IMG/VR virus record: IMGVR_UViG_3300021197_001905
Coordinates: 1 to 39,272 of that record
Length of the DNA: 39,272 nucleotides
Direction: 5' to 3' (one strand)
Origin: a virus
Below are positions 12,158 to 19,860 of the stretch, one piece after another. Position 1 is the first letter of the stretch. Every line of letters begins with the position of its first letter. The notes under the pieces were generated by a model. It did no database searches. It was not told the origin of the DNA and saw only the letters and a program-made list of their open reading frames with translations. A program made the translations under genes and the position numbers.

Positions 12158-12325
12158 TCAATTACTAAGACCGCCAAAAATTTCGGAGTCTTTACACTCG
12201 GGGCAAATGAACATGCCTTTTTCAACAACCCTTATCTCTAGGCAAGTCAGGCATCTTCGACGCTCGTGTGTGCCCCTCTCTATCTGGGTATCTTTAAGTC
12301 TTTTTTGTTTTTCGGCTGAGACCAT
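12158..12325 (-). CDS. Small zinc-ribbon protein (55 aa)
   Basis: CLTCLEIRVVEKGMFICPEC contains two CxxC pairs 14 residues apart, a compact zinc ribbon. The N-terminus is basic (SAEKQKRLKDTQIERG, then HERRR). The ATG at 12325 is the most plausible start, although no strong ribosome site is visible; it overlaps the end of the hydrolase gene by 46 nt. A longer TTG reading to 12379 is possible. It is the last gene before a 74-bp leader-like stretch and the terminator at 12044-12083. Function unknown, possibly nucleic-acid binding. Confidence 0.55.
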   Translation of the reverse strand: MVSAEKQKRLKDTQIERGTHERRRCLTCLEIRVVEKGMFICPECKDSEIFGGLSN

Positions 12326-12729
12326 TTGTAAAACACGTGCTGGTTTATTTGAACGACGCGGGATTTTGTTGACGCCCAACTAGGTAGCACATAGTCGGCA
12401 TGATAGAAAGTTGAACCCTCGGTAGGGTCCATAATTGTACGGGACAAAACCAGTTCCGAGATCCGTGTGGCGCGGAGCTTGGCCGCCCTGTCGCGCATCC
12501 TGTCGCTCTTGCCGTCGCAATAGAACGAGAACTGGCATTTGTGGCGAACGGGCGCACCTGACCGGTAGAGCGGTCCCTGCTTAACTACGCTACAAACGTC
12601 GTTCGGAAATCGTCGGTCTTCGACCCGGTTCATAACGACCGCCGCGACGGCCACTTGGCCGACGGTAGGTTCTCCCCGTGCCTCGAAATACACCGCGGTA
12701 GCAAGACACAACAAGGCCGCGGAAAGCAT
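12280..12729 (-). CDS. Cell wall hydrolase, SleB/Hydrolase_2 type (149 aa)
   Basis: A lytic transglycosylase-like endolysin candidate. Residues 8-45 (CLATAVYFEARGEP, then GQVAVAAVVMNRV) are the family signature, with Glu16 as the expected catalytic acid. Downstream, FPNDVCSVVKQG and QFSFYCDGKSDRM match the rest of the SleB domain, as does STFYHADYVLPSW. Length is typical of stand-alone phage and alphaproteobacterial versions. The N-terminus is hydrophobic and may serve as a membrane-export signal, although it overlaps the catalytic signature. Its ATG shares a base with the previous stop (TAATG). A second wall enzyme, an M15 peptidase, is encoded at 21298-21750. Confidence 0.88.
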   Translation of the reverse strand: MLSAALLCLATAVYFEARGEPTVGQVAVAAVVMNRVEDRRFPNDVCSVVKQGPLYRSGAPVRHKCQFSFYCDGKSDRMRDRAAKLRATRISELVLSRTIMDPTEGSTFYHADYVLPSWASTKSRVVQINQHVFYKWSQPKNKKDLKIPR

Positions 12730-12863
12730 TACCGCCCCTGTCCGCGATACTTTTTAAAGTTCCGCTTCTTGTGCTTGTTCTTGGGCCGCGAAAAATGGCT
12801 AGAGCCTATGGCCGTCCGTTTCTTAATCGGCTTATCGCGAAAATCGGCTGCGACCTTAGCCAT
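12729..12863 (-). CDS. Small, very basic protein (44 aa)
   Basis: Begins MAKVAADFRDKPIKKRTAIG and continues SSHFSRPKNKHKKRNFKKYR, ending GQGR. More than a third of residues are Lys or Arg, so RNA or DNA binding is likely. The ATG at 12863 overlaps the upstream stop by 8 nt and its TAA joins the hydrolase ATG as TAATG. No family recognised. Confidence 0.62.
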   Translation of the reverse strand: MAKVAADFRDKPIKKRTAIGSSHFSRPKNKHKKRNFKKYRGQGR

Positions 12864-13035
12864 CCAATATCACCTGCGAGGCTTCCATCGGGTAGCTTTT
12901 CCGAAAGGCTTCGGATTCGGCAATGTGTATCTGAAGCTGACCGCTGATACTGCGGCCCTCCTTCTGGGATCGCTGCTTTACATCTTGATAAGTTTGGATC
13001 GGCACAAGAATGCTTTTCCACTTAGTCGTGTCCAT
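12856..13035 (-). CDS. Ribbon-helix-helix-like regulator (59 aa)
   Basis: The start MDTTKWKSILVPIQTYQDVK followed by RSQKEGRSISGQLQIHIAES has the strand-helix-turn-helix pattern of a ribbon-helix-helix DNA-binding protein: strand KSILVPI, helix TYQDVKQRSQKEG, turn RSIS, helix GQLQIHIAE. A GGAG site lies at normal distance before the ATG at 13035. It heads a leftward operon with the basic protein, the SleB hydrolase and a zinc ribbon, directly after the terminator of the replication operon, so it may control lysis gene timing (inference). Confidence 0.6.
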   Translation of the reverse strand: MDTTKWKSILVPIQTYQDVKQRSQKEGRSISGQLQIHIAESEAFRKSYPMEASQVILDG

Positions 13036-13091
13036 AACTGATCTCCTTTAAACTATACGGGAACATATAAGAGTTACTGCGGCTATGCAAC

Positions 13092-13127
13092 AAAAAACCC
13101 CGCCGGAGAGGTCAATAACCGGCGGGG
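13092..13127 (-). terminator. Strong Rho-independent terminator after the polymerase gene
   Basis: CCCCGCCGG (13098-13106) pairs perfectly with CCGGCGGGG (13119-13127) around a 12-nt loop, with six Ts following on the minus strand. It lies 33 nt after the DNA polymerase stop. Confidence 0.93.
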
Positions 13128-13159
13128 TAAGTTTAGGGAGGTCACAAGCGGAGAAGGGA

Positions 13160-15052
13160 TCACTCCGCTTCGCCCCAGCTAGCGCCAATCTCAATGTCGC
13201 ATCGACTGGGGACGTCCAAGTCTATCGCATTTGTCATTATGCTTGCAATAGACCGAGCCTCTTCCTTTCCGGTAACAGAAACCGCTAGCTCATCGTGAAT
13301 CTGGATAAGCGGGATCTTTCCGGTCCGGTACACGTCCACCATGGCCTGCTTCGTCATGTCCGCCGCGGACGCCTGAATAAGCCTGTTAAGCGCCTTATAG
13401 GTATAGGCCCGCTTCAGCCGAGTGGTTTGACCGTACTGGCGCACCGCCTCGTGGTATGGCAGTGCCTTGTTCATCTCAAACGAGTCGGGCTCCCACAGGT
13501 CAAAGCGACACTTACGACCCTTTAAGGAGCGGATAGCCCCGAAACTACCTTTGTCGTTAAGGCGATCTGTCACGCCGCGCATCAACATTTTCACAAAGGG
13601 GACGCGTTGGTGATATTGGTTTATAAGCTCCTTCGCCTCTTCTAGAGGGATATCTAACTGGTCTGCCATCTTCTTGGCACCCATGCCGTACATCATTCCG
13701 AGATTGATCGTTTTCGCCTGCTTACGACTGATCTGAGCCATGTCGGCGACCATAGTGTGAAAGTCCATTGTCGGGTCGTTGCGATAGCCGTCCACGAACT
13801 CTTCGACGCCGCGCAGGGGAAGACTGCGGCTTTTACCAAACACCGAGGCATAGTGGACCAAGATTCGTGGTTCCTGTTGCGAGAAATCAATGGAGGCCCA
13901 CTCTTCGCCCTCTTCCGGTAAAAACAGGCTACGGATCATCGGCCCTAGTTCAGGGTCTCGCGCCGGGATTTGCTGAAGGTTTGGATTATTCATCGATATG
14001 CGACCCGAGACCGTGCCTCCGTCGTCGGACCGAATCTGGTTTATGTGACCGTGGATACGACCGTCGTCTCCGACGTGCTTCATAATGCTGCTGATAAACG
14101 TACCCTGAATCTTGTTCAAGGCCCGTGCATCGACAACCATCTTAGCCAGAGGGTGTTCGTGTGCGGTTAAAAACGCTTTCGTAAAGCTGGGAGCGCCGGT
14201 CGCCGTCCTTGGATACGACACTGAAAGTTTATCAAAGGCGTCCGCCAGACTTTTGGCTGCCCAAATTTCAACATGATTTCCAACCAGTTTTTTAATTTCA
14301 CTGACGACGTTCTTTTCCCGACGGATCAGGGCGTCTCTCGTTTTTGCCGCGGCATCCAGATCAACCCGCACTCCTCGCGAGGTCATATCTACTAGGCAAG
14401 GGAGAAGCGCTAGTTCCAAATCAACAATTTCTTGAAGCCCCTCCTGCCCTACCTTTACCTTGAAAAAGTTCCAGAGTTCCAAGGTCAATTCAGCGTCCGT
14501 CTGGGCATAGGGCCCGACGTGCATGGCGGGGAGCTTCCACATCTCGGCCTTCGGGTCTAGCCCAAACTCTCTCGCCGCAGCGATAAGGTCTTTCTCAGAC
14601 TTAACCTTATCCAGATAGTCATAGGCGACAGAGTTAAGTGAGAACGAACGACGGTTCTCGTCAAGCAGGCTAGCGACCACCATCGTATCGATGATGCGAC
14701 CGTTGACCTCAATACCGTGCGCCCGGAGCCAGCCCACGTCGTATTGGGCGTTATGAAAAACTTTGTCCGCATCGGTGGCGCAGACTTTCTTCATCCAGTT
14801 CTCAACCAGCCGACGGTCTAGATTACCTCCTCCGGTGTGGCCTATAGGGTAGTAAGCGCACCAACCGTCTACCGCGACCGCGTATCCGACGACCTCGCCG
14901 TTGTTAACGGGCCAGCCGGGGCCACGTTTCATAAGGTCCGGGTCGCGTGTTTCAAGATCGATTGCGATCTGCTTAGCGCCCGACAAGTCCGGAAACTCGG
15001 ACGGGGGAACCCACTCGCTATCCGGCGCAAACATAGCCATCTGTAAACTCAT
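13160..15052 (-). CDS. polA: DNA polymerase, family A, with proofreading exonuclease
   Basis: Replicative polymerase. The N-terminal 3-5 exonuclease has IAIDLETRD (Asp32, Glu34), FHNAQYDVGWL and YAQTDAELT. The polymerase domain has motif A WASIDFSQQEPRI, motif B RKQAKTINLGMMYGMG and motif C IQIHDELAV (His586-Asp587-Glu588). There is no 5-3 exonuclease, as usual in phage enzymes; 630 residues is slightly short. In motif B the residue equivalent to E. coli Phe762 is Leu (about residue 451), a known viral variant linked to slower, more accurate synthesis. GGAGAG precedes the ATG at 15052, which overlaps the upstream stop as ATGA. It is the last gene of the leftward replication operon. Confidence 0.96.
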   Translation of the reverse strand: MSLQMAMFAPDSEWVPPSEFPDLSGAKQIAIDLETRDPDLMKRGPGWPVNNGEVVGYAVAVDGWCAYYPIGHTGGGNLDRRLVENWMKKVCATDADKVFHNAQYDVGWLRAHGIEVNGRIIDTMVVASLLDENRRSFSLNSVAYDYLDKVKSEKDLIAAAREFGLDPKAEMWKLPAMHVGPYAQTDAELTLELWNFFKVKVGQEGLQEIVDLELALLPCLVDMTSRGVRVDLDAAAKTRDALIRREKNVVSEIKKLVGNHVEIWAAKSLADAFDKLSVSYPRTATGAPSFTKAFLTAHEHPLAKMVVDARALNKIQGTFISSIMKHVGDDGRIHGHINQIRSDDGGTVSGRISMNNPNLQQIPARDPELGPMIRSLFLPEEGEEWASIDFSQQEPRILVHYASVFGKSRSLPLRGVEEFVDGYRNDPTMDFHTMVADMAQISRKQAKTINLGMMYGMGAKKMADQLDIPLEEAKELINQYHQRVPFVKMLMRGVTDRLNDKGSFGAIRSLKGRKCRFDLWEPDSFEMNKALPYHEAVRQYGQTTRLKRAYTYKALNRLIQASAADMTKQAMVDVYRTGKIPLIQIHDELAVSVTGKEEARSIASIMTNAIDLDVPSRCDIEIGASWGEAE

Positions 15053-15282
15053 TTTTCTCTCCGGGGGCGACGCTGTACCCTTTTTCGTTGAACGCGAACT
15101 TTCGGCTTTACAGTCTCGTCTCGGGGTATTCGTCTACGGACGGCTTTCAAAAGATCTTCGGCTATAATCACCGCAGTGCTTGTTGAAATAGGCACCAAGA
15201 AATCGATACCCTTGTTTTTATCAATCACCCGAAACTGAATGGGCTCTTCGGGACTCGTGTCGTAAGGAATTATTAATGTCAA
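15049..15282 (-). CDS. Hypothetical protein with basic tail (77 aa)
   Basis: Begins MTLIIPYDTSPEEPIQFRVI and continues with a beta-rich then helical middle (IDFLVPISTSTAVIIAEDLL). The last 25 residues are almost all Lys, Arg and Pro, suggesting DNA or RNA contact. The start is a TTG at 15282 overlapping the helicase stop (TTGA), with GGAGG 10 nt upstream; the downstream end overlaps the polymerase ATG. Its position between helicase and polymerase suggests a replication accessory factor. No family recognised. Confidence 0.65.
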   Translation of the reverse strand: MTLIIPYDTSPEEPIQFRVIDKNKGIDFLVPISTSTAVIIAEDLLKAVRRRIPRDETVKPKVRVQRKRVQRRPRREK

Positions 15283-16838
15283 AACGAGTAGGCCTCCTTT
15301 GATGATTCCGGCGCAACCAGAAAGAGGTTTTCCTTCGTACGGGTGACCCCAACGTAAAAAGTCCGATGCAGGTCGTTACTGCCCGCCACGTCCCTTGCTG
15401 CCTCACGAAGAGCGGCATAGCTACAGTCCGTGTACAAGACCACGTTTCGGGCCTCCCCGCCCTTAGCTCCGTGGATTGTTGAAACGGTAATCCGAGGTTT
15501 TTGCGACAACTCTTCTCCTCGCCGCTCAGCCGCTTGAAGGTAAACAAGCTGGTTCTCTGGCGCTTTTGTCAGGACCGCGGGCCACGGTTCGTCTTTCGAA
15601 ACCATAAGCCCCTGTGCCTCGACCAGTTCATTATAGTCGATTTCGTCGTCGTCTTCGACATTAGGTAGTGTTTTAAAGCCCCTCCGAACCCCGTGGCCGA
15701 CGTCAAGGAATGAGTACATCTTTCGCGCCTCCGAACCCGCCACCCGTTCTCCTTGCTGTAATGTTTTCCAACAAAGAACCGCATCAATCAGCTTCTGGCT
15801 AAACCGCGTCTTGCCGTTCTTAGTGTCAAACAGGTAGCCGGAAGACCGAAGCAAATTAATTGCGGACTCCAGCATGTAATTGCACTGGCCGAGAACGAGC
15901 CAGTCACCATCAGCCATGTCAGTCAGTATCGACTCGATACCGTTAATGTACTGCACGGAGCCTTCAATGCCCTGCGGCTGGTATACCTTGGGGAGCCGCC
16001 CTTCTACCCGCGAAACGACATTCTCGGCAAGGGCGTGGACCTTTCGCGGAATCCGCCAGCTTGTCGCCAAAACCTCGGACGCCCCTTCAAGCCCTAAGAA
16101 CTGCTCAACATCAGCCCCGGCCCATCGGAATATGGCCTGATCGTCATCCCCCGCCACAATTACGCGGTTAGCGGTTTTCTCGGCGATCTTATTGACGACG
16201 TGCCACTGAATTTTGGATAAATCCTGCGCCTCGTCAACGAAGACTGTATCAAAGGTCGGGCAGGTACTGTCCGCCAGTTCAAGAAACAGCAGGAGCATAT
16301 CCGTAAAATCAAACCGGCGTTCTCCAGACTTGTAGTCCTCGTAAGCTCGGCTGAGGTAATCGACCAGCGGCCAAGGTTGGTTATTGGTAATCCCCCACTC
16401 CTCGTACGCCTGTCGCAATGGGATCTCTTTGACCTTCGCCATATTTATCAGGCCTATGACCGTTTCCTTGTTCGGCAGCGCAAGGCCAAAGTTTTCGGCG
16501 TCGGGGTTAGTCGAAGTTGCTTCGAACTCAAACCCCGTAAGGGCGGTCATGTCCCGCCAGTTTTCTTTATCCATCAACTGATCTTTTTTGATCCCGCTGT
16601 ACATAAAGCAAAAACTGTGAAGCGTCCGAAAATAAGGCAGGTCGTCGGGGCCCATGTTGAGCCGCTCTAGCGCCCTGTCGCGAGCCTCGTAGGCCGCCTT
16701 CTTGGTAAACCCAAAATAGCCGATGCGTCCGGGGGCTACGCCGCTATCAATAAGGTCGGCAACCATGTTTATCAAATGAGTGGTCTTGCCCGTGCCGGGA
16801 GGCCCGAACACGCGTAAAAATTTAGAATGGGATGTCAT
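15279..16838 (-). CDS. Superfamily 1 DNA helicase, UvrD/Rep-like
   Basis: ATP-dependent DNA helicase. Walker A GPPGTGKT (residues 12-19), motif Ia-like GYFGFTKKAA, motif II VFVDEAQDLS, motif III AGDDDQAIFRWAGA, motif IV-like SWRIP, motif V TVSTIHGAKGGEARNV and motif VI YVGVTRTKENL are all present in order. At 519 residues it is shorter than bacterial UvrD (about 700), lacking the large 1B/2B insertions, as in small phage versions. The ATG at 16838 has GGAGAG just upstream and overlaps the primase gene by 17 nt. It probably unwinds DNA for the polymerase encoded two genes downstream. Confidence 0.93.
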   Translation of the reverse strand: MTSHSKFLRVFGPPGTGKTTHLINMVADLIDSGVAPGRIGYFGFTKKAAYEARDRALERLNMGPDDLPYFRTLHSFCFMYSGIKKDQLMDKENWRDMTALTGFEFEATSTNPDAENFGLALPNKETVIGLINMAKVKEIPLRQAYEEWGITNNQPWPLVDYLSRAYEDYKSGERRFDFTDMLLLFLELADSTCPTFDTVFVDEAQDLSKIQWHVVNKIAEKTANRVIVAGDDDQAIFRWAGADVEQFLGLEGASEVLATSWRIPRKVHALAENVVSRVEGRLPKVYQPQGIEGSVQYINGIESILTDMADGDWLVLGQCNYMLESAINLLRSSGYLFDTKNGKTRFSQKLIDAVLCWKTLQQGERVAGSEARKMYSFLDVGHGVRRGFKTLPNVEDDDEIDYNELVEAQGLMVSKDEPWPAVLTKAPENQLVYLQAAERRGEELSQKPRITVSTIHGAKGGEARNVVLYTDCSYAALREAARDVAGSNDLHRTFYVGVTRTKENLFLVAPESSKEAYSF

Positions 16839-18354
16839 CCATCTCTCCAGTGGCAACGGGGGATGCGACCGCGGCGGGTTGAACCGAGAACGCAGGGATT
16901 TTGTAGACGTTTACCGACTCTCCGCTAATCTTTAACTTAGACGCCTCTCCGCCAATTTCGCGGAGCCTTTGAGCCAACTTGTGGCGCTTATACTCAAAAA
17001 ACTTATTTCGTTGCAAAAAACTTTCGAGATCGCGAAGCCGAAGATAGGTAACCGAACTGGTTTCATCGGTCCACGGCTTGCCGAGATGTATCTCGTCCCG
17101 AGACTGTGCCGTCTGATGGTTGATGCAGAAATCGCGGAGATATTCGTAAAAGATACCCCGGGTCGATTCCTCCTCGGCTACCGGAATAACCGCGGCGCTG
17201 TTGTCGCGAAGCTCTCCCAACAGGGCCGCGATCCGCGATTCCCACGTGTTCTTCGTGGACGACGGCGGCAGAAAGTTTATCTGCTCCATGCAAGCCTTCT
17301 GAAAGGCGGGCTGCGACAGAAGGCCGTCGCTATCCAGTTCGATGGGCACCCCGTTCACGTCCAGAAACCAGACCGGGGGCTGGCTATCGTACTTACGCAA
17401 GTTTGCCATCGCTGCCGACGCCGCGCCGCCGACGCCGAACTTCCGGGTCAGACACGTGGGCCGGTCGCAGTACGAGTTTATCGGCGCGTCATTGCACTTG
17501 TATGCGTAGTCTTTCTTTTTCAACTGATTGACGACTATGCCAATTTCCGTCAACCCAAGCGGCGGGTTCAGATAAGCCATGTTCCACTGCATCAACTCCG
17601 TCTCCCAGCTATCAGGGTACGCTTTCTGCAAGTAGACCCCAATGTTAAACAGGCCGTTGTTTCGTCCCCCCTCAGAGATTTTCTGGGGTAGGAGGGTCTG
17701 TAGGCACGGCGGGCCGTCCACCAAAAAGTCTTTCTTCTCGGTCACCGAAATCGCGGTAACCTGCTCCGGGGTCTGGCCGCGCTCTTCGCAAAGAGCAAGA
17801 AACTCCTCCAACGTCGCGGCGCTTCCATCAACATTAAAAGCGTGGCGTAGGCTATCTTCGTGCCCGAAATACGGCAGGTTAATTGCTGAACCTACGTCGC
17901 CGCGCTCTACGTTGATAACCTCCTGCTTTGGGAATATCTCCGCATCGCCCCACCCCATCGCCGCTGCGATTTTCCGCAACGCTTCTCTCATCTTGGATGC
18001 GGGCATCCACTCTTTACAAAAAAGATAGCAGTGCGCTCCGCCGCTTTTTGAGCGGTCCACGATTAGCGGCAGCTTCTTCTCTTCGAAAAAATCAATCAGC
18101 TTTTTGTGGTCGAGGGGGTACTTGTCGATGTCAATGCACCCAAACCGCACGTTCGATTCCGCGTTCAGCAGAAAGACCCCGATACTTGTTTCCCCATCCA
18201 GATGACCGCGGTATTGCTCCTCGGTCAGCGGCTCTCTTTTCGTTTGATATGACGCTTCGTTCTTTCCCGAACCATTGACGGCTTTGGGCACCATTTCCAA
18301 ATATACGGAATCGAGGCCTGAAAAGAACGACGCAAATTTCTTTACGTGTTCCAT
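16822..18354 (-). CDS. Archaeo-eukaryotic-type primase, TOTE-like (510 aa)
   Basis: Primase or primase-polymerase. The AEP core has FGCIDIDKYP (Asp75-x-Asp77, metal binding) and RSKSGGAHCYLF (Ser104-Gly-Gly-Ala-His108), plus EIFPKQ further on; this layout matches the TOTE conflict-system AEP domain. A middle helical region and a Cys cluster (YKCND, then YCDRPTCLTRKFG) suggest a PriCT-like or zinc-binding segment. The C-terminus ends MDDIPF, the same tail as bacterial SSB. The ATG at 18354 has AGGA upstream. Encoded immediately before the SF1 helicase and after a terminator, it likely primes phage DNA synthesis and replaces the DnaG/helicase protein of T7-like phages. Confidence 0.85.
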   Translation of the reverse strand: MEHVKKFASFFSGLDSVYLEMVPKAVNGSGKNEASYQTKREPLTEEQYRGHLDGETSIGVFLLNAESNVRFGCIDIDKYPLDHKKLIDFFEEKKLPLIVDRSKSGGAHCYLFCKEWMPASKMREALRKIAAAMGWGDAEIFPKQEVINVERGDVGSAINLPYFGHEDSLRHAFNVDGSAATLEEFLALCEERGQTPEQVTAISVTEKKDFLVDGPPCLQTLLPQKISEGGRNNGLFNIGVYLQKAYPDSWETELMQWNMAYLNPPLGLTEIGIVVNQLKKKDYAYKCNDAPINSYCDRPTCLTRKFGVGGAASAAMANLRKYDSQPPVWFLDVNGVPIELDSDGLLSQPAFQKACMEQINFLPPSSTKNTWESRIAALLGELRDNSAAVIPVAEEESTRGIFYEYLRDFCINHQTAQSRDEIHLGKPWTDETSSVTYLRLRDLESFLQRNKFFEYKRHKLAQRLREIGGEASKLKISGESVNVYKIPAFSVQPAAVASPVATGEMDDIPF

Positions 18355-18363
18355 GGCTGTCCT

Positions 18364-18389
18364 AAAAGGGGCGACCCGAAGGCCGCCCC
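18364..18389 (-). terminator. Terminator-like hairpin with UUCG loop between ssb-like and primase genes
   Basis: GGGGCGACC (18368-18376) pairs with GGCCGCCCC (18381-18389) through a four-base loop that reads TTCG on the minus strand, a very stable tetraloop. Only four Ts follow, so termination may be partial and would lower primase relative to SSB expression. Confidence 0.75.
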
Positions 18390-18395
18390 GTATTT

Positions 18396-19175
18396 TTAAA
18401 AGGGAATGTCGCTAGAAGCGGAAGGCGTATCGCCCTCGTGCTTGACGACCACGTCACCGCTCATCACGGTATCGTGAAAATCCTTTGCGCGAGCAAAGAG
18501 ACCCTGCGAGTCGATCAAGCCTTCCCGGCTAATTTCCCAGCCATGCCACGAGCCTTTACTATTCTCTTCCGAGATAGTCTTCAGTTCGTACACGTAGGCG
18601 TAGCGTGGTGGAGAAAAGACGTTACCGTTCGCCCCCTTCTCCTGCGCCGCGGCAGCCATAGAGTTCCACTTACGCGACTTCTTCAACTGAGTTGATTTCA
18701 TCGCAATAAGCGCGGTCTCCGCGGTCCCGTCTTCACCAATTACCAGAACAAAATGCTGGTGAGTTTCTTCGATATAGTCACCGTCACCGCCGACAACGTA
18801 CTCCTTGTTGTCCTCGGATGACCGCTCCGTCTTCGGTAACGCGTCGTTGGGCGTATAGATATTCAGCGGAGCGCCGGAGCCTTGGCCGCGAGGAGCCCAC
18901 TGAATAAAACGCTTCTGGTAGGCGCACGGGACAACCCGGATGCCTTCTTTGCCCTTGTACACTTGTCCGGAAACGGTGTTGTACAAGTCGCCCTTTCGAG
19001 CGTCTTCACGCTCGTCCAAGATCGGATCAAGCCCGCTCAATATCTTAATGAACGGTAGCGCAAGATCGTCCTGCGTCAGGTTTTCAAGACCCGAACCAGA
19101 CTCGGCCTCAAACATGGACAAGAGATCGTTTGTTGCGACCTCCTGCTTCTTCTTCGTAGCAACCGTATTCGCCAT
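18396..19175 (-). CDS. Putative single-stranded DNA-binding protein (259 aa)
   Basis: No close family is recognised with certainty, but several features point to a phage SSB. The core (about residues 35-225) is beta-rich with conserved-looking segments (LPFIKILSGLDP, GIRVVPCAYQKRFIQWAPRG, NVFSPPRYAYVYELKT), and the C-terminus is a Ser/Asp-rich tail ending SDIPF, the signature tip of bacterial SSB that binds partner proteins. AGGAGGT precedes the ATG at 19175 within the end of the upstream gene. Placed between a DUF7173-like gene and the primase in the replication operon. Assigned by context and tail. Confidence 0.65.
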   Translation of the reverse strand: MANTVATKKKQEVATNDLLSMFEAESGSGLENLTQDDLALPFIKILSGLDPILDEREDARKGDLYNTVSGQVYKGKEGIRVVPCAYQKRFIQWAPRGQGSGAPLNIYTPNDALPKTERSSEDNKEYVVGGDGDYIEETHQHFVLVIGEDGTAETALIAMKSTQLKKSRKWNSMAAAAQEKGANGNVFSPPRYAYVYELKTISEENSKGSWHGWEISREGLIDSQGLFARAKDFHDTVMSGDVVVKHEGDTPSASSDIPF

Positions 19176-19177
19176 AG

Positions 19178-19765
19178 TTATTTACCTCCTTTTATGACTG
19201 CGCGTTGACCTACCCAAGCTCCGAAAAGATCGGTAGGAAATTCGTCCCCATTCTCGACACGCTCTTTTACAAACGCTCGTAGCGTCGAGGGGTGAACTTC
19301 AGTTTTGGCTTCGGCGACGTAACCTTTTTGTTCGGCCATGTCAAAAAACGCCTGCGCCTTGTTGTCTTCGTTTTGACCGAAGCTGCATGAGACAGTGTTC
19401 TTGATGATGTCACCGTAGCCGTTTTGCCTTAGCCACTCATAAACTTGCGGGCGGTCGTCACGTCGGGGTTGAGCAGAGTAAGTCTGCTTCACCGAAAGTT
19501 CGGAGCCGTCGTCAAGCTTGAAAGACTGAAGACCGAGTTCTGAAAACAAAGACGGCATTGCCTCGTCAGTAAGCCTGCGAAGTTCTGCTTTTTGATTTTT
19601 CAGATTTTGCTCGGTGGCTTCAATTTCTTGTTCTTGAAGCCTGATTTGACGAGCGCATTCTGATACGCTAGCCAAAGCATTTTGACCTATCCGTTCAACA
19701 GAAGAGGACTTCTCTTCTTCGTGCTGTTCTTCAAGGGCGTTGAGGATGTCAAACTTTTCGTTCAC
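19178..19765 (-). CDS. DUF7173-like phage protein (195 aa)
   Basis: A conserved protein of marine phage replication regions, of unknown activity. Residues 1-65 are a charged coiled coil (IRLQEQEIEATEQNLKNQKA). The rest contains FSELGLQSFKLDDGSELSVK, then NGYGDIIKNTVSCSFGQNED and VHPSTLRAFVKERVE with DLFGAWVG, which resemble the pattern I associate with DUF7173. It is the first gene of the leftward replication operon after the divergent promoter, with the SSB-like gene only 2 nt beyond its stop. A role as an SSB partner is plausible from position. The family name is recalled, not computed. Confidence 0.62.
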   Translation of the reverse strand: MNEKFDILNALEEQHEEEKSSSVERIGQNALASVSECARQIRLQEQEIEATEQNLKNQKAELRRLTDEAMPSLFSELGLQSFKLDDGSELSVKQTYSAQPRRDDRPQVYEWLRQNGYGDIIKNTVSCSFGQNEDNKAQAFFDMAEQKGYVAEAKTEVHPSTLRAFVKERVENGDEFPTDLFGAWVGQRAVIKGGK

Positions 19766-19809
19766 AGTTTTCTCCTTTCGTGTTTCGTGATACGACCCCG
19801 TTTCCGGGG

Positions 19810-19838
19810 TTGACTGGTCTTATGTACTCGCTTAATTT
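19810..19838 (+). promoter_or_regulatory. Rightward promoter of the SNF2 helicase gene
   Basis: TTGACT (19810-19815) and TAATTT (19833-19838) are 17 bp apart, 23 nt before the start codon at 19861. The -10 region overlaps the paired TCGC motif CTCGCTTAATTTCGC (19827-19841), so a protein bound there would block it. Confidence 0.6.
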
Positions 19839-19849
19839 CGCATAGTCAA
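19821..19849 (-). promoter_or_regulatory. Leftward promoter of the replication operon, overlapping the rightward one
   Basis: On the minus strand TTGACT (19844-19849) and TACATA (19821-19826) are 17 bp apart. The CTCGCTTAATTTCGC motif fills nearly the whole spacer. The two promoters face apart and share the same DNA, so one regulator could control both replication units. Confidence 0.6.
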
Positions 19850-19860
19850 CAGGGAAAAAC

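Noticed and set aside
12001-12228. 75-aa minus-strand frame
   Set aside because: It would cross the strong terminator (12044-12083) and the promoter (12014-12042), and overlaps the zinc-ribbon gene end. No ribosome site.
16969-17691. 240-aa plus-strand frame
   Set aside because: Antisense to the AEP primase, whose motifs are clear; composition typical of a shadow frame.
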